DNA of 64,000 nucleotides from Siphonodentalium dalli (taxonomy: Eukaryota > Mollusca > Scaphopoda > Gadilida > Siphonodentaliidae), in contig CP136066.1 of assembly GCA_032622095.1 (NCBI GenBank), positions 228,908,961 to 228,972,960 on the forward strand. The letters are read 5' to 3'. The translations under genes and the position numbers were made by a program. Under the pieces are notes generated by a model. That model had not been told where the DNA came from and did not search any database. It saw nothing but the letters and a program-made list of their open reading frames with translations. Below, piece after piece: positions 45,755 through 58,937 of this stretch; position 1 is the first letter of the stretch; each line of letters starts with the position of its first letter.

Positions 45755-46304
45755 TCTCATATATATTTTGAAGACCTCTGTGTGTCTGTCTGTATGTCCT
45801 TTATAGAATCGAAAACGGGTTGACCGATCGAGACCAAACTTCCTATCCAAAGGTAATCTCCCACGGGAATTGTCGACGTCGCATTTTGGAGAAGCCCAGA
45901 GCACCCATTCTCCATTCTCAGTCACAAAAACGGCACTGCGGTGGTTAATCAAGTGATAATTTAATGAGCGTTTGTTTTTGACGCATCGCTATAAAGAGCG
46001 TTTGTTTACCATTCAACGTCATTAGCATCTGCAGAGAGATATACACGAGATCTCGGAAACGGGTGGAGCTATCGACTTGAAATTTGCTATGCGGATGTAT
46101 CTTGCCCCGTATACGAATTTTATCGGGTAGGCGAGCCCGTGCGATGACAGCTTCGCGCATGCGCAGACCAGATATCGGAAACGGGTGGAGCTATCGACTT
46201 GAAACTTGGTTTTTGAATAGCCCGAACAACGTCGGGCTGGGTAGAGCTATCGACTTGAAATTTGGTTTTTGAATAGCCCGGACAACGTCGGGCTCATCGG
46301 ATAG
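45755..46304 (+). mobile_element. Helitron-like unit H3
   Basis: Same start as H2. Ends with the same hairpin (46275-46294) and ATAG instead of CTAG, followed by T of the target site. Confidence 0.78.
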
Positions 46305-46526
46305 TATATTATAATATTATTGAATAACAAAGCTGGCGCAAAGGATCGCACAACGAATTTTGTCGGAAGACTGTTCGTTCGCTGTGATATTTTAAGAGTG
46401 TCATTTGGCTTTGCACGAGTATGCGCCCTCTTCTATTCGCGACGCAAATAAAGGAACAGTGAATATTGTATAGTCATATGCCACTATAATAGTGGAATAC
46501 CACTCATCAGTGTCTGTTGTAACGAA

Positions 46527-46660
46527 CTAATCATGGTGTGGCTTTCCTTCAAATTTCATTCGTTCATATTTATATAACGGGCACACCAATAAGAAGTGGT
46601 GTGCATCTTGCAATGGATTACCACAACTACAATCCGGACCATATATATGTGTCTGAAGTC
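46527..46660 (-). pseudogene. LINE C-terminal zinc-knuckle fragment
   Basis: The minus strand encodes CSCGNPLQDAHHFLLVCPLY followed by KYERMKF, the CxCG...H...C motif found at the end of many LINE ORF2 proteins. The phrase ACAATCCGGACCATATATATG is repeated at 46993 beyond an intervening MITE M1 copy (about 46660-46985). Confidence 0.7.
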
Positions 46661-46985
46661 TGAACCCATAGTGAGCCCCACACAGACCGGAGCAGACGAC
46701 ACTCAATAGTGCATGCTTCCATCTGTGTGAGGCTCCATGTGGGTTAAACATTAACTGTTAAAGAATGTAAGAAATAATGATAAAAAATGTTATAGAATGT
46801 AAGTATGGAATGTAAGAAATTAAAACAAAAATTATAAAAATTGTTGAAGAATATAAGAAAAAATGATAAAACAAAATGATAAAAATTGTTAAAGAATGTA
46901 TGAATAATTGATAAAATTGTTCGGCCAGTGCATTCTCTTATATATGCGAGGCGACCTATGGCCGACTCGCATATATAAGAGTTAC
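46660..46985. mobile_element. MITE M1 fragment
   Basis: Contains AGCCCCACACAGACCGGAGC and the hairpin CATTCTCTTATATATGCGAG around GGCGACCTATGGCCGAC. It separates two LINE fragments. Confidence 0.65.
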
Positions 46986-47040
46986 CACAACTGCAATCCG
47001 GACCATATATATGGCATGGCATACTCATAATGAATAGAGA

Positions 47041-47155
47041 ATGGTTATGTTACAGGCGGCGATTATGGTTATTGTGATCTGTGGTTTGCACTGTGTCAAC
47101 GGAAGACCAAAGACGTTGGACGAAACACTACAGGATGCGATGGACCCTGACACAG
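47041..47155 (+). CDS. Possible first exon of a secreted protein
   Basis: ATG at 47041 opens a hydrophobic signal-like sequence (MLQAAIMVIVICGLHCVNG) followed by RPKTLDETLQDAMDP, then a donor CACAG/GTGAAT. Read through, the frame closes after 53 codons at about 47199. A downstream ORF (to 47473) with two cysteines could be the next exon, but the acceptor is unclear. Partial model. Confidence 0.4.
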
Positions 47156-47267
47156 GTGAATTAATACACTGTTACCAGATGTGGCTATACACTACATAAA
47201 TAATTAGGGTGCCATCAGGTGCCATCTCCCTTTACTGACACGACGGGATTCGGGTGATTGTTACGTG

Positions 47268-47595
47268 GTATGCAGGACTCATTCTCTCCGATATTCAATA
47301 CCAACATTCCAAAAGGAAGTACATTTAGGAGAAAAACGTACCCTGTTTCATTGTACATTATGTATCACAAACTGTTTTCATGCTCGAATCCCAGAATGTG
47401 CAACGAAACAGGGTATACGTTTATCTCCATTGTAATTCAATACAGCAAGGAATTTGCAAAAAAAACTATATAAAAAGTATCATTTAGTCATTTTCATGAT
47501 ACGAATCGAGACTTTCAATTTGCCGTTGTCACCGTAAACAAATCTCATTCCCTCCGATCGTCAATACCAACATTCCAAAAGGAAGTATATTTAGT
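47268..47595. repeat. Direct repeat pair
   Basis: CAATACCAACATTCCAAAAGG and flanks occur at about 47279 and 47560, 281 bp apart. Confidence 0.7.
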
Positions 47596-47639
47596 TGTGG
47601 ATAGTAGTAGTATACAAGAGGGATAGATGAGAACAAGGA

Positions 47640-47785
47640 AATTCCACTATATTCCACCCGGAAAACCTATTGTATTTAATTATATTCCACCCGGAAACCC
47701 TATTGTATTTAATTATATTCCACCCGCAAAACCTACTGTTCTTAATTATATTCCACCCGGAAATTCCTATTGTTCTTATTAAGCA
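47640..47785. repeat. About 36-bp tandem repeat
   Basis: Four copies of TATATTCCACCCGGAAA plus CCTATTGTATTTAAT. Followed by stop-rich DNA to 48290. Confidence 0.88.
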
Positions 47786-48289
47786 CCGGGTGTTACACAA
47801 CAATGTCTATTATTACGAACCCGCAACAAGTCAAGTACAACAATACAATCTACGCCTTTGAAGTAATAAACTTCCTTAAATGAAACAAAAGGTGAACCCT
47901 AGGTTATCTAGTATGACCCTATCCGATAGTACAAAATATCTTTATATAAAACCAGAAGATAAATTATCTTCATTATGTCTGCAACAACTATCCAACAACA
48001 AACAATACCGACAACCACAAACAGTACATAATCACCTATTATAAACAACGAAAATACAACTACAAGAAGAAGTCGATATGCTACATATCAAAGATAATCT
48101 TATATAAACACAACTATGCCAAAACATTAATACAAGAACTGAAACTCTGGAATGAATGTCTTTAATCAATGTTTAGTATAGTTTTTAGCGAAATATCAAA
48201 AATGAATCTCAACTAAAAGCCTCCCCTTATTAAATTGGTTTATTAGGGTTTATAATCGTTTTACCACCAAATCACACACGACGTTGGCA

Positions 48290-48520
48290 ATTAAACGGGT
48301 GGAAGAAAGACCACACAGAAGCTAGATTTCACCGAGAAATCGTCCCACTGCGTGTAAAAACAACCACCCCCCCCCCGGAAAACAACTGACAAACTTGCCC
48401 AGATACACGATCCCGCTCGCCCTCCATATGACGGGGTTCGAACCAATCTCGCCAGCGCTGGACGATCTGTGACGGTGTAATACACCTATCTACCGACTGC
48501 ACCACCGGGGGTAGGATGGG
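48290..48520 (-). repeat. tRNA-derived SINE
   Basis: Minus-strand A box TGGTGCAGTCGGTAGA (48489-48504) and B box GGTTCGAACCCC (48433-48444) have tRNA-like spacing. A non-tRNA body with a G/C homopolymer near 48369 follows. Not a functional tRNA: the cloverleaf arms do not all pair. Confidence 0.65.
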
Positions 48521-48835
48521 GGTTGATCCACCTAGTAATCACATGTATAATACTCACAGACTACTATAGAACGACCATATATATTAGTCGAGTTATCGAC
48601 TGCACTAAGAGAATAGTAACTCAATAATCGAACCTCAACACGCCCGACCCCGTTGTTCTATATACCTACAACCAAAAGATTGGTGAATTCAAATGTCAAA
48701 CTAGAGCTGTTACTGTCCCAATGGTACCCCCCCCCCCTATGTTTTAAAAATACTAAGAAGTTTCACATGTCAGTAAATATTTAGTTAAAATAATAAAATA
48801 ACAGCCCCCATTGAAGGCGCACAAACCTAACCTAT

Positions 48836-49290
48836 TGACCTAAAAATGTAGGAATAAAAGCTCGGACAAAATTATACATGATGCAAAAAAATTTCTAAGT
48901 TTTAAAAGGGGGATAACTCCACCAAACAAATGCTATACAGACGTATAATCGCAGGTGCACAGGTTCCCATGGTACTAAATATCTGTGCTAAGTTTTTAAA
49001 AAAATGACCTAAAAATGTAGGAATAAAAGCTCGGACAAAATTATATATGTTGCAAAAAAATTCTAAGTCGAAAAGGGGTAATAACTCCTCCAAAAAAGTC
49101 GGACAGACGTTATAATCACAGGTACACAGGTTCCTATGGTGGTTGATGTCTGTGTCAAGTTTCACGGAAATTCATCAAAAAACGAGTGAGAAAAACTACG
49201 GAGAAATTTGTGACCACGAACGAACGATGGGCGACGGACAAGCTCACTCCAGTATACCCCCTCCCCCAAACTTCGTTGCGGGGGAGGGAA
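48836..49290. repeat. Dispersed repeat, two tandem units of about 180 bp
   Basis: GACCTAAAAATGTAGGAATA begins units at about 48838 and 49006. The end reads CTCACTCCAGTATACCCCC then TTCGTTGCGGGGGAGGG, a palindromic tail. Confidence 0.75.
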
Positions 49291-49299
49291 GAGTAAAAA

Positions 49300-52200
49300 G
49301 GTAATAGCAGACACGCGTTAAAAAAAAATCGGGCACTATGCAATACGCATATATCTCGTTAAGAAGCATATATATATGTACGGACTGACGGGTGAGTGCA
49401 AGCACGTATATAAAAACAAATATTCCAGAGATGTCATATAAGCGAATATCAGACGAAAATTCTCAACAAAAGGGCAGTACAGCAACACTAATATAACTTA
49501 CCCATAATCAATCAATGACAAATTATACATTACGAACAATCGGAATGTGTGCAGTAACAACTTGCATATGCTGCATGACTCGTGTTTGCAAACAGTAAAC
49601 ATTTACAATAACATCGAGAAGGGTCCGGTTCAAATGTGGTGAAAGTACGTGACATAAAGAAGGAAATAAGAATAAAATCGTTACAGTTTATTAACGTCAG
49701 GTGGACGGGGAAGATTAGCAAACGGACGCATGTGTTTACAACGAGACGTGACAAACATCGACTCAGAAAATCCATATTTTGTCAGGAACAAAAATCTGAA
49801 CCTGAATCGTACGTGAAAAGTCAGGCAAGCTTAAGATATCTAAATGAAGTTTTATCCACTTGTGGGAAAATAAATCTAATCACCTACAGTAACTTTAACG
49901 AAAGACAAATATAAGTTCAAGAAGGGCAAACATAGAATAAAGATAGTCCAAATAAACCCTTATATGTCAAACTATAGAAAATAGTTCGGAAACATATACA
50001 GAGAGAAGAATATTCCACCGAAAATATAGTCCATGATTATACCCAATAATTGAACGCTCTTTATTATTGGGAAAACCAAACATTATAATAATTTACCAGA
50101 ATGAATATTCCATTCATCTAATTATCTATATATTAAAGGTACTCAATCCGATGAGAGTATCACCATCTCAACAGATTCCAACAACAACAATCCGATAAGA
50201 GGATCCTATATTACTATTTCTTTGGCTTTAGGGGTAGGCAATATTGATACGAGTCGAGGAAGCCCAGAACACAGTCAAAATTGTGTTATTATTACCACTT
50301 GATTTTAGAGTTATCCATCCTTACCTGTTTGAATAGTGTTTTGGTGTATATATTTCGAGCAGGTTGCGAAGTTGAAAGCAATTATCAGTACTCATCTCGA
50401 GAAAATAACAAATTTCTAAAATCGATATCTAAAATCTGAGCCTTGATGGGTGGCTCCGACGCAAGGAAAAATACAATGTGACAGTATATAACTACCTAAA
50501 TGCAGTATAGTTTCGACCTTCACCAAGAGACATATCCAATACTGGTGAGAATGTCTTGAACCTTGGTATAGGCAAGGCGAACAGAATAGTACACGCCAGA
50601 CCCTTTCAATAAGCTAGAGGTCTATACAAGTAACACTACTTCCTATAAAATTAACCCCTCGGAAATAACACTCTTATTATAACCCCTAACACACCCAGAA
50701 TGATGGAACGCTCTTTATTATATAACAGGTGAAATCAAAATTATAGAGATTTCAACACCTATTTAATTAAAATACTTCAACTATATTCAATAACTCTAGA
50801 AATTCTGCAATAGATTGCCTAGAAATCTAACAATTGGCAAGTATTAATTGTAACTTATACATGTAAATGCAAAAGATTTTCTCACAACTAATTAACACCT
50901 ATAGTACTCAACTGAATAATAAAGAGCGCTTCATCACACTATTAATGCATACAGTGCACAAGGAATATCATCACCAATAAGTTAATAACTACAGTATAAA
51001 TATAATCTTTATTTTGATTGTTGGACTAAACAATGAACAAAAAAATGTTTTAAGGTGGATGAAATAATACTCTTCTGGTAAAAATATGTAAATCAGTTCA
51101 AACATGCGGCAAGTTATCAATTTAACCATACAATATATGTCTTTGTTTAGGATCGATACAATATAATAACTAATCTTGCATATAGCTCATACCGAACATA
51201 CCACAACCCAAAAAAAAAAAATGAATCTTATAATTTAAATTAAATCTACAGTCTCAATGAATAAATCTTCAAATGAGACGATCCAGCTCAAACCAATACT
51301 ACCAGTTTGAGAGTATGAAAATATAATTTATTTAGACCTATGGAGCTTATACATGGATATTAATTTGTAAAAAAATGCTGCTAAAACTCGCACTCACCCC
51401 AAATTTAAAAATCCTTTTAAATGTATATTAATGGAGCTATTTGCAAAATAACTATAATCAAACATTCCCCCCCCCCCCCCACAAAGTTATGATTAACTAC
51501 ATAATGAATTATAAATGGTAAATCAAATAATGGAATGACCCGCATTTGGCACAAATAAAACAAGGAGATATACATCTGTGTTTGTACAGCGGAAAAATAA
51601 TAAACGATTATTTCCAGTCGAGATGGAGCAAACCTCAGACAATAAAATGAGTGACCAATAAGGTCTTATTTGTCAACTGCTAAATCAAAATCTGGATTTA
51701 GTTTTATATGCTTAATGGATAGTTGTAATATCTACAACTATTCAATCACACCTGTACAGATTACGCAGATGAATATTTCCAAACAGTCCCTGTTATAACG
51801 AATATAAAATATATGTGTATAAGAATATAAAATGTAAATCACATAATGGCATTTGGTACAAAGTAGAAATATAGGTCTGATTTATTTAAACGTAAATCCA
51901 CTGAAAGGGTTTTTAGACGGTTTAGAGACCTCTCAAGTTTCGGTTATATGTAATAAAATGAATGAATAGCAATTCAAACACAGGACAATCACTTGAGAAA
52001 TATAGTTCAAATCACAAGTTGGTATTAAGTCGAAGAACAGCTATATATTTTGAGTCACATATATAGATATATCTATCATAAGAGATTAAAATAACGGTCG
52101 GGTTCATAGAACCAATATCTGAAAATCAGTTCAACTCTAATCAGACCTATATATCCGACATAATGAGGAAAAAAGAGGGAATAAAATGCAAATCGCAATA

Positions 52201-53100
52201 TATAACATTTGATGAATAAAATGATATGGGGAGGTACTTATCTGCGTTTATAACGAACATACGCAAAATGATATACACATGAGGTAAAATTAGTCACTAT
52301 AGCACCAGTACTCCAAACACGATAAAATAGGATATGTTAGATAACGACCGAACGATCTTTGTGATATGTACAGAATCACACATTTCGGAGTACAATGGAC
52401 TATAACTCAAATAAAAATAATGTACAAAACCCAGCATAGTCCTCAACAACCGACAAAATCTGACAATAAACATCAGAATACAAGGTAGCAATTTTCGAAC
52501 AGATGGAAGGACGGATGTACAGAGTCTCTGTGCTACCACCGAACAATGATCCAGAGGGTCAACATAATACCTATCCATATCAGGCTTGTACACGCAATAC
52601 ACAGACAAATACCTCCAAACAGATCCTGTCATGATTAATATAAAATATATGTGAATATAAAACGATGATAATCACAGAATGGCATTTGGCACAAAATAAA
52701 ATAGAGATATAGATCTGAATTTATTCAGGTCTAAATTATGAAATATAGGAGTATTCAAGTAGATTTGTTCTAATTTCAACCTGTATAATAGTCAGACATA
52801 TATCTCAGCACAGATCCTCTGAGATAAAGAGATATAAAAGTTGGGTATTATAAAATCGAGTATATAAATTTGTGGATTCAATACGGTTAATGGGAAATTA
52901 TATTCTAATATTAACCTAATCAATAGTAATACCAGTGACCTAATTTAAACGGTATAATCTCAACAAATAGTCGACTTCCTTAAACCGCAAATATGTTTTT
53001 ACACCAGGAAAAAGGAAGGATTGTAAGGAAATAAGTATTTCACCTCAAAAACTTCCCTAATAGGAATGACTATTTAAACACTCGAAATAATGTAGGTGTT
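49300..53100. other. AT-rich region, no gene supported
   Basis: Stop-rich in all frames. The phrase GAACGCTCTTTATTAT recurs at 50050 and 50708 and inverted at about 50922. There is a C homopolymer at 51468. The ORFs 49636-49914 and 52297-52632 have no domain or good splice context. Could be long intron or intergenic DNA of the genes to the right. Confidence 0.5.
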
Positions 53101-53124
53101 CATTATAGCACGGAAAATATCAAA

Positions 53125-53385
53125 ATGTCGGATATCAATCTCGCAGAAAACCCGAACTGTAAAATAACGAAAGTTTTAGAATTCAAGGGGTATCTAAACC
53201 CTAGGAAACATGTAATCGTGAAAATGTTGAGTGGTCGATTCCTGTTGGAAATAGTCAACAATACTAACGGACAAAAAATTTGTTTGACAGATAGAGACTA
53301 TCGGATGTTAGTTTCAAACTATTCCAAATTTTTTGAAAAATACGAGACGGTAGAGAAATGGGAGGAGGCGCTAGAGAACAACGAG
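53125..53385 (+). CDS. Possible alternative first exon or paralogue of the 56287 gene
   Basis: ATG at 53125 opens 87 codons ending at a consensus donor GAG/GTAAGT (phase 0). The peptide contains HVIVKMLSGRFLLEI, then KICLTDRDYRMLVSNYSKFF and a charged helix. The pattern (two strands, LT-x-DY-x-ML, helix) parallels the first exon at 56287-56493. Weak resemblance to the PC4 single-strand-binding fold. Because it ends in phase 0 it could splice to the same downstream exons (60518 and 61388). Confidence 0.55.
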
Positions 53386-54442
53386 GTAAGTATTTATCCC
53401 ACAAATTTATAATCGATATCGCAGATATGCAGGGATATAGGAAGCTGTTGAGGTACAAACCCAGAAAGGGACAATATTTGAACCAGTGGTAGCTAATTTA
53501 AATGTCAAACCCTACAATAAAGTCTACAATAGACCTTTCACACTATATGCAATAATTTGTACTTATAACAGAGAATTTCCTGCTATTAGATAAAGGATGG
53601 GTGGTATTATAGACCCTCTATTACACAATCACCCCACACCCCTGCATATCATTTCAAAATCAATAGAAACAGGTTTAATTAGTATCAATATCACGCTTGT
53701 ATTCTAGTACTAATAAGTCAAGACACCGAACAAGATGTTAAAGATGAATAATCTGAATTAAAGCTAGCAAATTACTCCTTACCTCGCATCGGAACCTGTT
53801 GAGAACAGATATCGATGGTTGAAATATATTAGTTTTCACAGTCCATAAATCAAGTGGATCAGTAAACAGTCTATGAAAATACACTATCAAATTGTGGATG
53901 AAAATAATTAACTCAATGGGGTTATTTTTTGATCACATATTTGACAAACAACAGTATTTCACCGAACAAAATGTTGATAAATAACAGGTTTTGGACAAGT
54001 TAAAATAAAGTTGACTACCGTTAGAATTATTTTGAACAATCACTCGAATCTTATAAATGAAGAAGTATTTAAAATGTTGTTTTTCGAATCTGATGGTATT
54101 GAGAGTATCGAATCAGATCGCTTACTTTAAACTGATATTAATATTCTAATGTATTTACTCACCAAAATCAATCGACAACTGTCCATCACAATAGCATAAG
54201 GCTTTATGGTAGTTAAATTATGGAGCTTTACTTTAAAACAGCGCATGGTAGTGATACTAATGAAACCTCCAAAGACGTAAAAATCTACAAAATAACCTCA
54301 ATTAGTATCTCTTCAATGCATTGTAATCCTAGTATATCCCCAATAACATACAAACTTATATGAAATACGAGTGTAGATAACTGGGATTACAATGTATGGT
54401 AGCTATACTAAATGAACAAACTATTGTAGCCCCCAACCCTCT

Positions 54443-57400
54443 CTAATAAGACAGTCGTCTGGGAGGTATTGTATTTTGCCTCAAGTTGTAGCGAGGGCTG
54501 GAGGCTACAATAGTATCCAGATCGATAAAAGAGGAGGTGAATGTTGACCGATCAACCGCCGTCGTATCAGTCGAAGTAGGAGATGATTGGGTTAACGGTA
54601 TTATACCCGATAACTCCAAAAATCTCCTATTCCTCCTGATACGACGTCGGATAATCCAACTTAATACACCAACCACTAGACTAAATACTGCACCACCCAT
54701 TGTAGTGGCAAATGCCACGAACCACTCATCGTCCATCAGCTTCTTCTTTATCCCTGCAAAGAGGGATGAGTATATATAGGATATAGGTATAACAAGAGAT
54801 GGATTATTATCCGGTGCATTGACCCTTGTGTGGGGTATATCTATAACTTATAACAGCTATTCTCGGACATATGTACTCAAAAAAATCAACAATCTTATAT
54901 AAACAAAGATAAATAACTATAGAACAAAAAAAAACAAAAACAGTTGAATGTGCTATTAAACGCCCTAATAGTGGTGACAATCCATACAAAATTTTGATGA
55001 GATCCGATTATTACTGTTCAAGTTATGAACTGGATAGTTATCGTATGGGTCAAACAGTCAATATTTCCCGATAAACAAAGATGGATAACTCTAGAATGCA
55101 AAATCTGAACAAAACGATGGGACATAGTAAACATTTATACCAAATTTCATCGAGACCCCAACGTAACTATTCAAGTTATGAACCGAGCAGATATCGGATA
55201 GGTCAAACAGTAAACATTTCCAGATAAACAAAGATGGATAAGTCTAGAATGTAAAATCTGAACAAAACGATATAACCCTCTATTTAATTAGAGAATATCC
55301 ATATCAATTTATTGAGATCCCAGCACAACTGTTCGACTTTTGAAAGGATCAGACCATACAGACTAAAATGCAAACAGTCAATATTTCCAGATGAACAAAG
55401 ATGGATAACTCTAGAATATAAAATCTGAACAAAACCCACTAGTTATTATCCTAATAGTGGTTCAAAATCCATACCAATTCCATTGAGATCCCAGCACAGC
55501 TGTTGAAGTTATAAACAGAGAGTATACAGACCAAAAAGTCAATATTTCCATATAAACAAGGATGGATAACTCTCGAATGAAAAATCTCAACAAAACGATG
55601 TGACCGTCTATTGAATACCCTTATGGTGATGAACATCTATACAAGATTCATTGAGGTCCGAACGTTATGAACAGACGTCTGATGGATGAAAAAGTCAGCA
55701 AAGATGAATAACTCTAGAATTGAGGTCAATATTTAAAAGAAACTTACGTTCTTTGACCGCATCCAAAAAGCTGCTGGGGGTGGTACTAATAGCGGTATCG
55801 GTGTATCCTGAAACAAAGATTTAAACCCGAAATTACTATAGACCTTATTTCCCTTGTTGGAAATAATAGAATTGAGTCAAGAAACACATGCAGCCTAAAA
55901 CTATTTAAATTTGTTGTCAATTTTATAATTGTTTTCCAAGATTGATGTACCAACCCCCACCCCACCCCAGTTGATGAATTTATACCCGTAGGGGAGGTAC
56001 AATTTATTGCTCGGCTCTTAATGGGTAAAAACAAAAACTATGTCAGTTCCTAAGTATCTGAGTGTATTTGTTTTACACCTGAGACAACCTTTAGTACAGA
56101 TAACATGGATGTAGGGTTTGAACTTATGTTTACTGTGTGTAAGTAATCCCCTGACAAGGGTATTAGAGTGATTAGTGGTACTAGGTAATTTGACAGGGAA
56201 AAAAAACAATATCGTAACACCTGGTAAACAAGGGGTGGTATATAAGTATAAAAAAAAGATTGTCATACACATCCCCTCAAAAAAAAATGAAGTCGAAAAC
56301 AGATTTTAAAATGGACATCGCAACAAAATTGACTGACAGTTTGACTGTCTTTCAATCGAGAAGAGGGGGAGAGTGGGTTTTTCAGTTGGAGACGAGGGAT
56401 GAATTCCTAACTGCGGAAGACTTTAATGTGATGGTGTTGTACCAGAGGGAGCTAATGCGCAAATTTGAACAGCTGGAAAATTTCAGCCTGCTGGTGAGTA
56501 ATTTAATTTGTACATGTTCTCTATTCAGCACGGAATGTTCTATAGCTGTTTTATTTTGCGACTAACTGAAGGGGGTGGGGGGCAACCAACCGATCATAAT
56601 AATTGATCAAACTTACCGATTACAATTTCCGGAGTGGCACTATAAGCAGCAGTCGTTACAGGCTCGCTTGGTGGTGTTGCTAAAAAATAAAGCGATATCA
56701 TTATATAACACTGTTCAACCAGGTAATAAGTATATATAGGAAACTGGTGAAAATAAATTGGGATATAACTACCTATTACGCTATGGACATTATTCAAATA
56801 ATTATTGTAGTAATTTTCCTCAAAATATGCTAATCACTATTATTTTTTAGGCTGTGAGGTCTGTTACAACCGACCGACAAGATATATAGGTCTAATAATT
56901 GATCAAACTTAGCGATAAAATGTCCTGAGTCGTAGCTACCCAAATTGTTCTAGCGACAATTTTTTCTTTGAGAGTGTAATTGAAGGTCTGTCACAACTGA
57001 TCGACAAGATAATCAGGGCTGTCATTATCAAGGAGGGCTGGTGACTGTATACAGCCCGCGCAAAATTATTTGAGGAGGCCTATTAGCAGCCCTCCTAGAA
57101 TTGGTGAAGTAACAGATAACTTGGGTTGCTATTTGTCAATATCAAATGTGAAAGTTATAAACCATAAATACAATGATGGGAATATGGACTTTTTTATCTA
57201 CTGTTATTAATAATCTAAAGCATAATATAATTGAACAAAAACATGACATCGTTAACTGGGAAGTGGTATAGCCCACCTCAGCTGATTCAGGAGGGTTGTT
57301 CTTAGTTCAACTGGATTTTTGAGAATGTCAACCCTGGATAATTAGGTCTAATAATTGATCAAACTTACTGATTGTAATGTCTAGAATGGTTGCAGAAGGA

Positions 57401-58937
57401 GGTATCGTCAAATGTGTGCCAGGTGAGGTTGCTGAAATATAAGCGATATCACTATATAACACTTTTCAACAAGGAACTAAGAAGAGGGGGAGCAAATTGG
57501 TTAGAATAAATTAAATATGGTTGATAGTCCAACTTCTCATAAAACCTGTATGTTTTATCCTCTAATACCAAGTAACTAATATAGAGCAACAGCAATTTAA
57601 CTTATACAGAAAATCAAGTAATTTGTGAAAGATCGAACCTGTAATTATATCTGAACAGTTGAACAATCTACATATATATGAAACTACTCTATTTAAATAA
57701 AATATTTCCAGTTTGTAATGTAATTCAATTTTAAGCTGTTCAAGTTTATCGTAAATCAATTTCACAAAGTGAAACATGAGAATCAAGTTTTATTCTCGCA
57801 TGTAAATACATAGCTCTGCTTTGTTATATAAAGAGATCATATTATAGCTATTAAGTCAGGGTGGAACTTGTTTTATGTCAGCAGTTAATCTTTCAAAATT
57901 GAAAGCCATAATCATATCAAACTCATTCGACTGGAGATATGGGGAGAGGGTAAAAATTGAAAGTATGATATTACTGTTTAGAAATAAACTCAATACATTG
58001 AATTTCCAAAACTTTCACAGTGAACTCCCCTCCAACCCCTTGTGGAATAATCAGGATTTGATTTTGATTCTCATACCCTCAAACTTGTGAATAAAATTTG
58101 ATTCTCCTAAATATAGACCGAATTTAAGACCTGCCAAGACATGGATATAATAGCTAGAGTGATGATTATACATAATCCACCATACTCCAACTATACCGTA
58201 ACTATTTCAATATTTTAAATTGTACTGTATTTACTGACAGGTGTCGATATCACAATGAAAGCGAGATAATTTCTAAATTGCTTGCAAACAGAGCTAATAA
58301 TATTGTCGAAATGAACAGTACGAGTCAAATTATGCTGTTTTGTTAATTTAAAGTTTCTCATTGGATGTCATGACTCCTATCAGCTAGATATACAATGTAT
58401 CGCGGTAGACATTCAAGCGATACGCGTATCGTGTAATGTGTATCACGATGAAATAAATGTCTACGATGAGCTAGTATAATATCTCTATAGGTTGTTATGT
58501 ATAATCGACTCGGCGATTAAACTCTATTCTACTTTAAAATTGAGCTTGATTATCACCGGTATGCTATTTTTTCATCTGTCGGAAGTGTACACGATTCAAA
58601 ATTATTTAGATATAAAATACTCACGCTCACAAAGCTGACCCTTGATGTACACCTTGACATCATTTGGGTACACCCAACGACTGCAATCCTCGATGCCTCC
58701 AGTTGAGCTGATGACCGTTTGCAGGGCCGGGAACGTATCACGATATATATATATCTGCTGGATGTTGTCTAATAACAAATATTCAATGTCAAGTAACTCG
58801 TAATCATCCTTATCTGGTATAAAATTGGCAATGCTCACGCAATTTAGGGTAATGTCATCCGACTCCTTAAAGCAGTTGGGGTGGATCCCACTGCTGACAT
58901 CGAGCAAAAATGCCAGAACAAGTAGAACGATGAACAT
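54443..58937 (-). CDS. Type I membrane protein, five exons (269 aa)
   Basis: Exons: 58937-58625, 57431-57369, 56679-56617, 55807-55748 and 54753-54443. All junctions are GT/AG, four donors are GTGAGT or GTAAGT, and every intron is phase 1. The product starts with a signal peptide (MFIVLLVLAFLLDVSSG). A Cys-bearing ectodomain (NCFKESDDITLNC... to GQLC) follows, then Thr/Pro/Ser-rich exons 2 to 4 as a stalk. A membrane segment (GGAVFSLVVGVLSWII), an Arg stop-transfer (RRRIRRNRR) and a cytoplasmic tail complete it. Exons 2 and 3 are both 63 bp and look duplicated. The ectodomain slightly resembles a leucine-rich cap; family unknown. Interleaves with the plus gene 56287-61432. Confidence 0.75.
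54880..55720. repeat. About 175-bp satellite within intron 4
   Basis: About five units, each with GTCAATATTTCCAGATAAAC, AAAGATGGATAACTCTAGAA and ATCTGAACAAAACGAT. The units diverge by 10-25 percent by eye. Confidence 0.85.

Larger units (their letters stand above)
43603..46503. mobile_element. TIR element T1, copy 2, interrupted by Helitrons
   Basis: Left part 43603-43898 matches 35804-36101, and right part 46305-46503 matches the right end of copy 1. Between them lie 2,406 bp of Helitron-like DNA. Lacks the 1.1-kb internal region of copy 1. Confidence 0.85.

Noticed and set aside
44500-46160. Several ORFs rich in repeated peptides
   Set aside because: Translation of Helitron tandem repeats; repeated in several frames.
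48433-48504. tRNA gene
   Set aside because: A and B boxes are present but the acceptor and anticodon arms do not form a proper cloverleaf; better explained as a SINE head.
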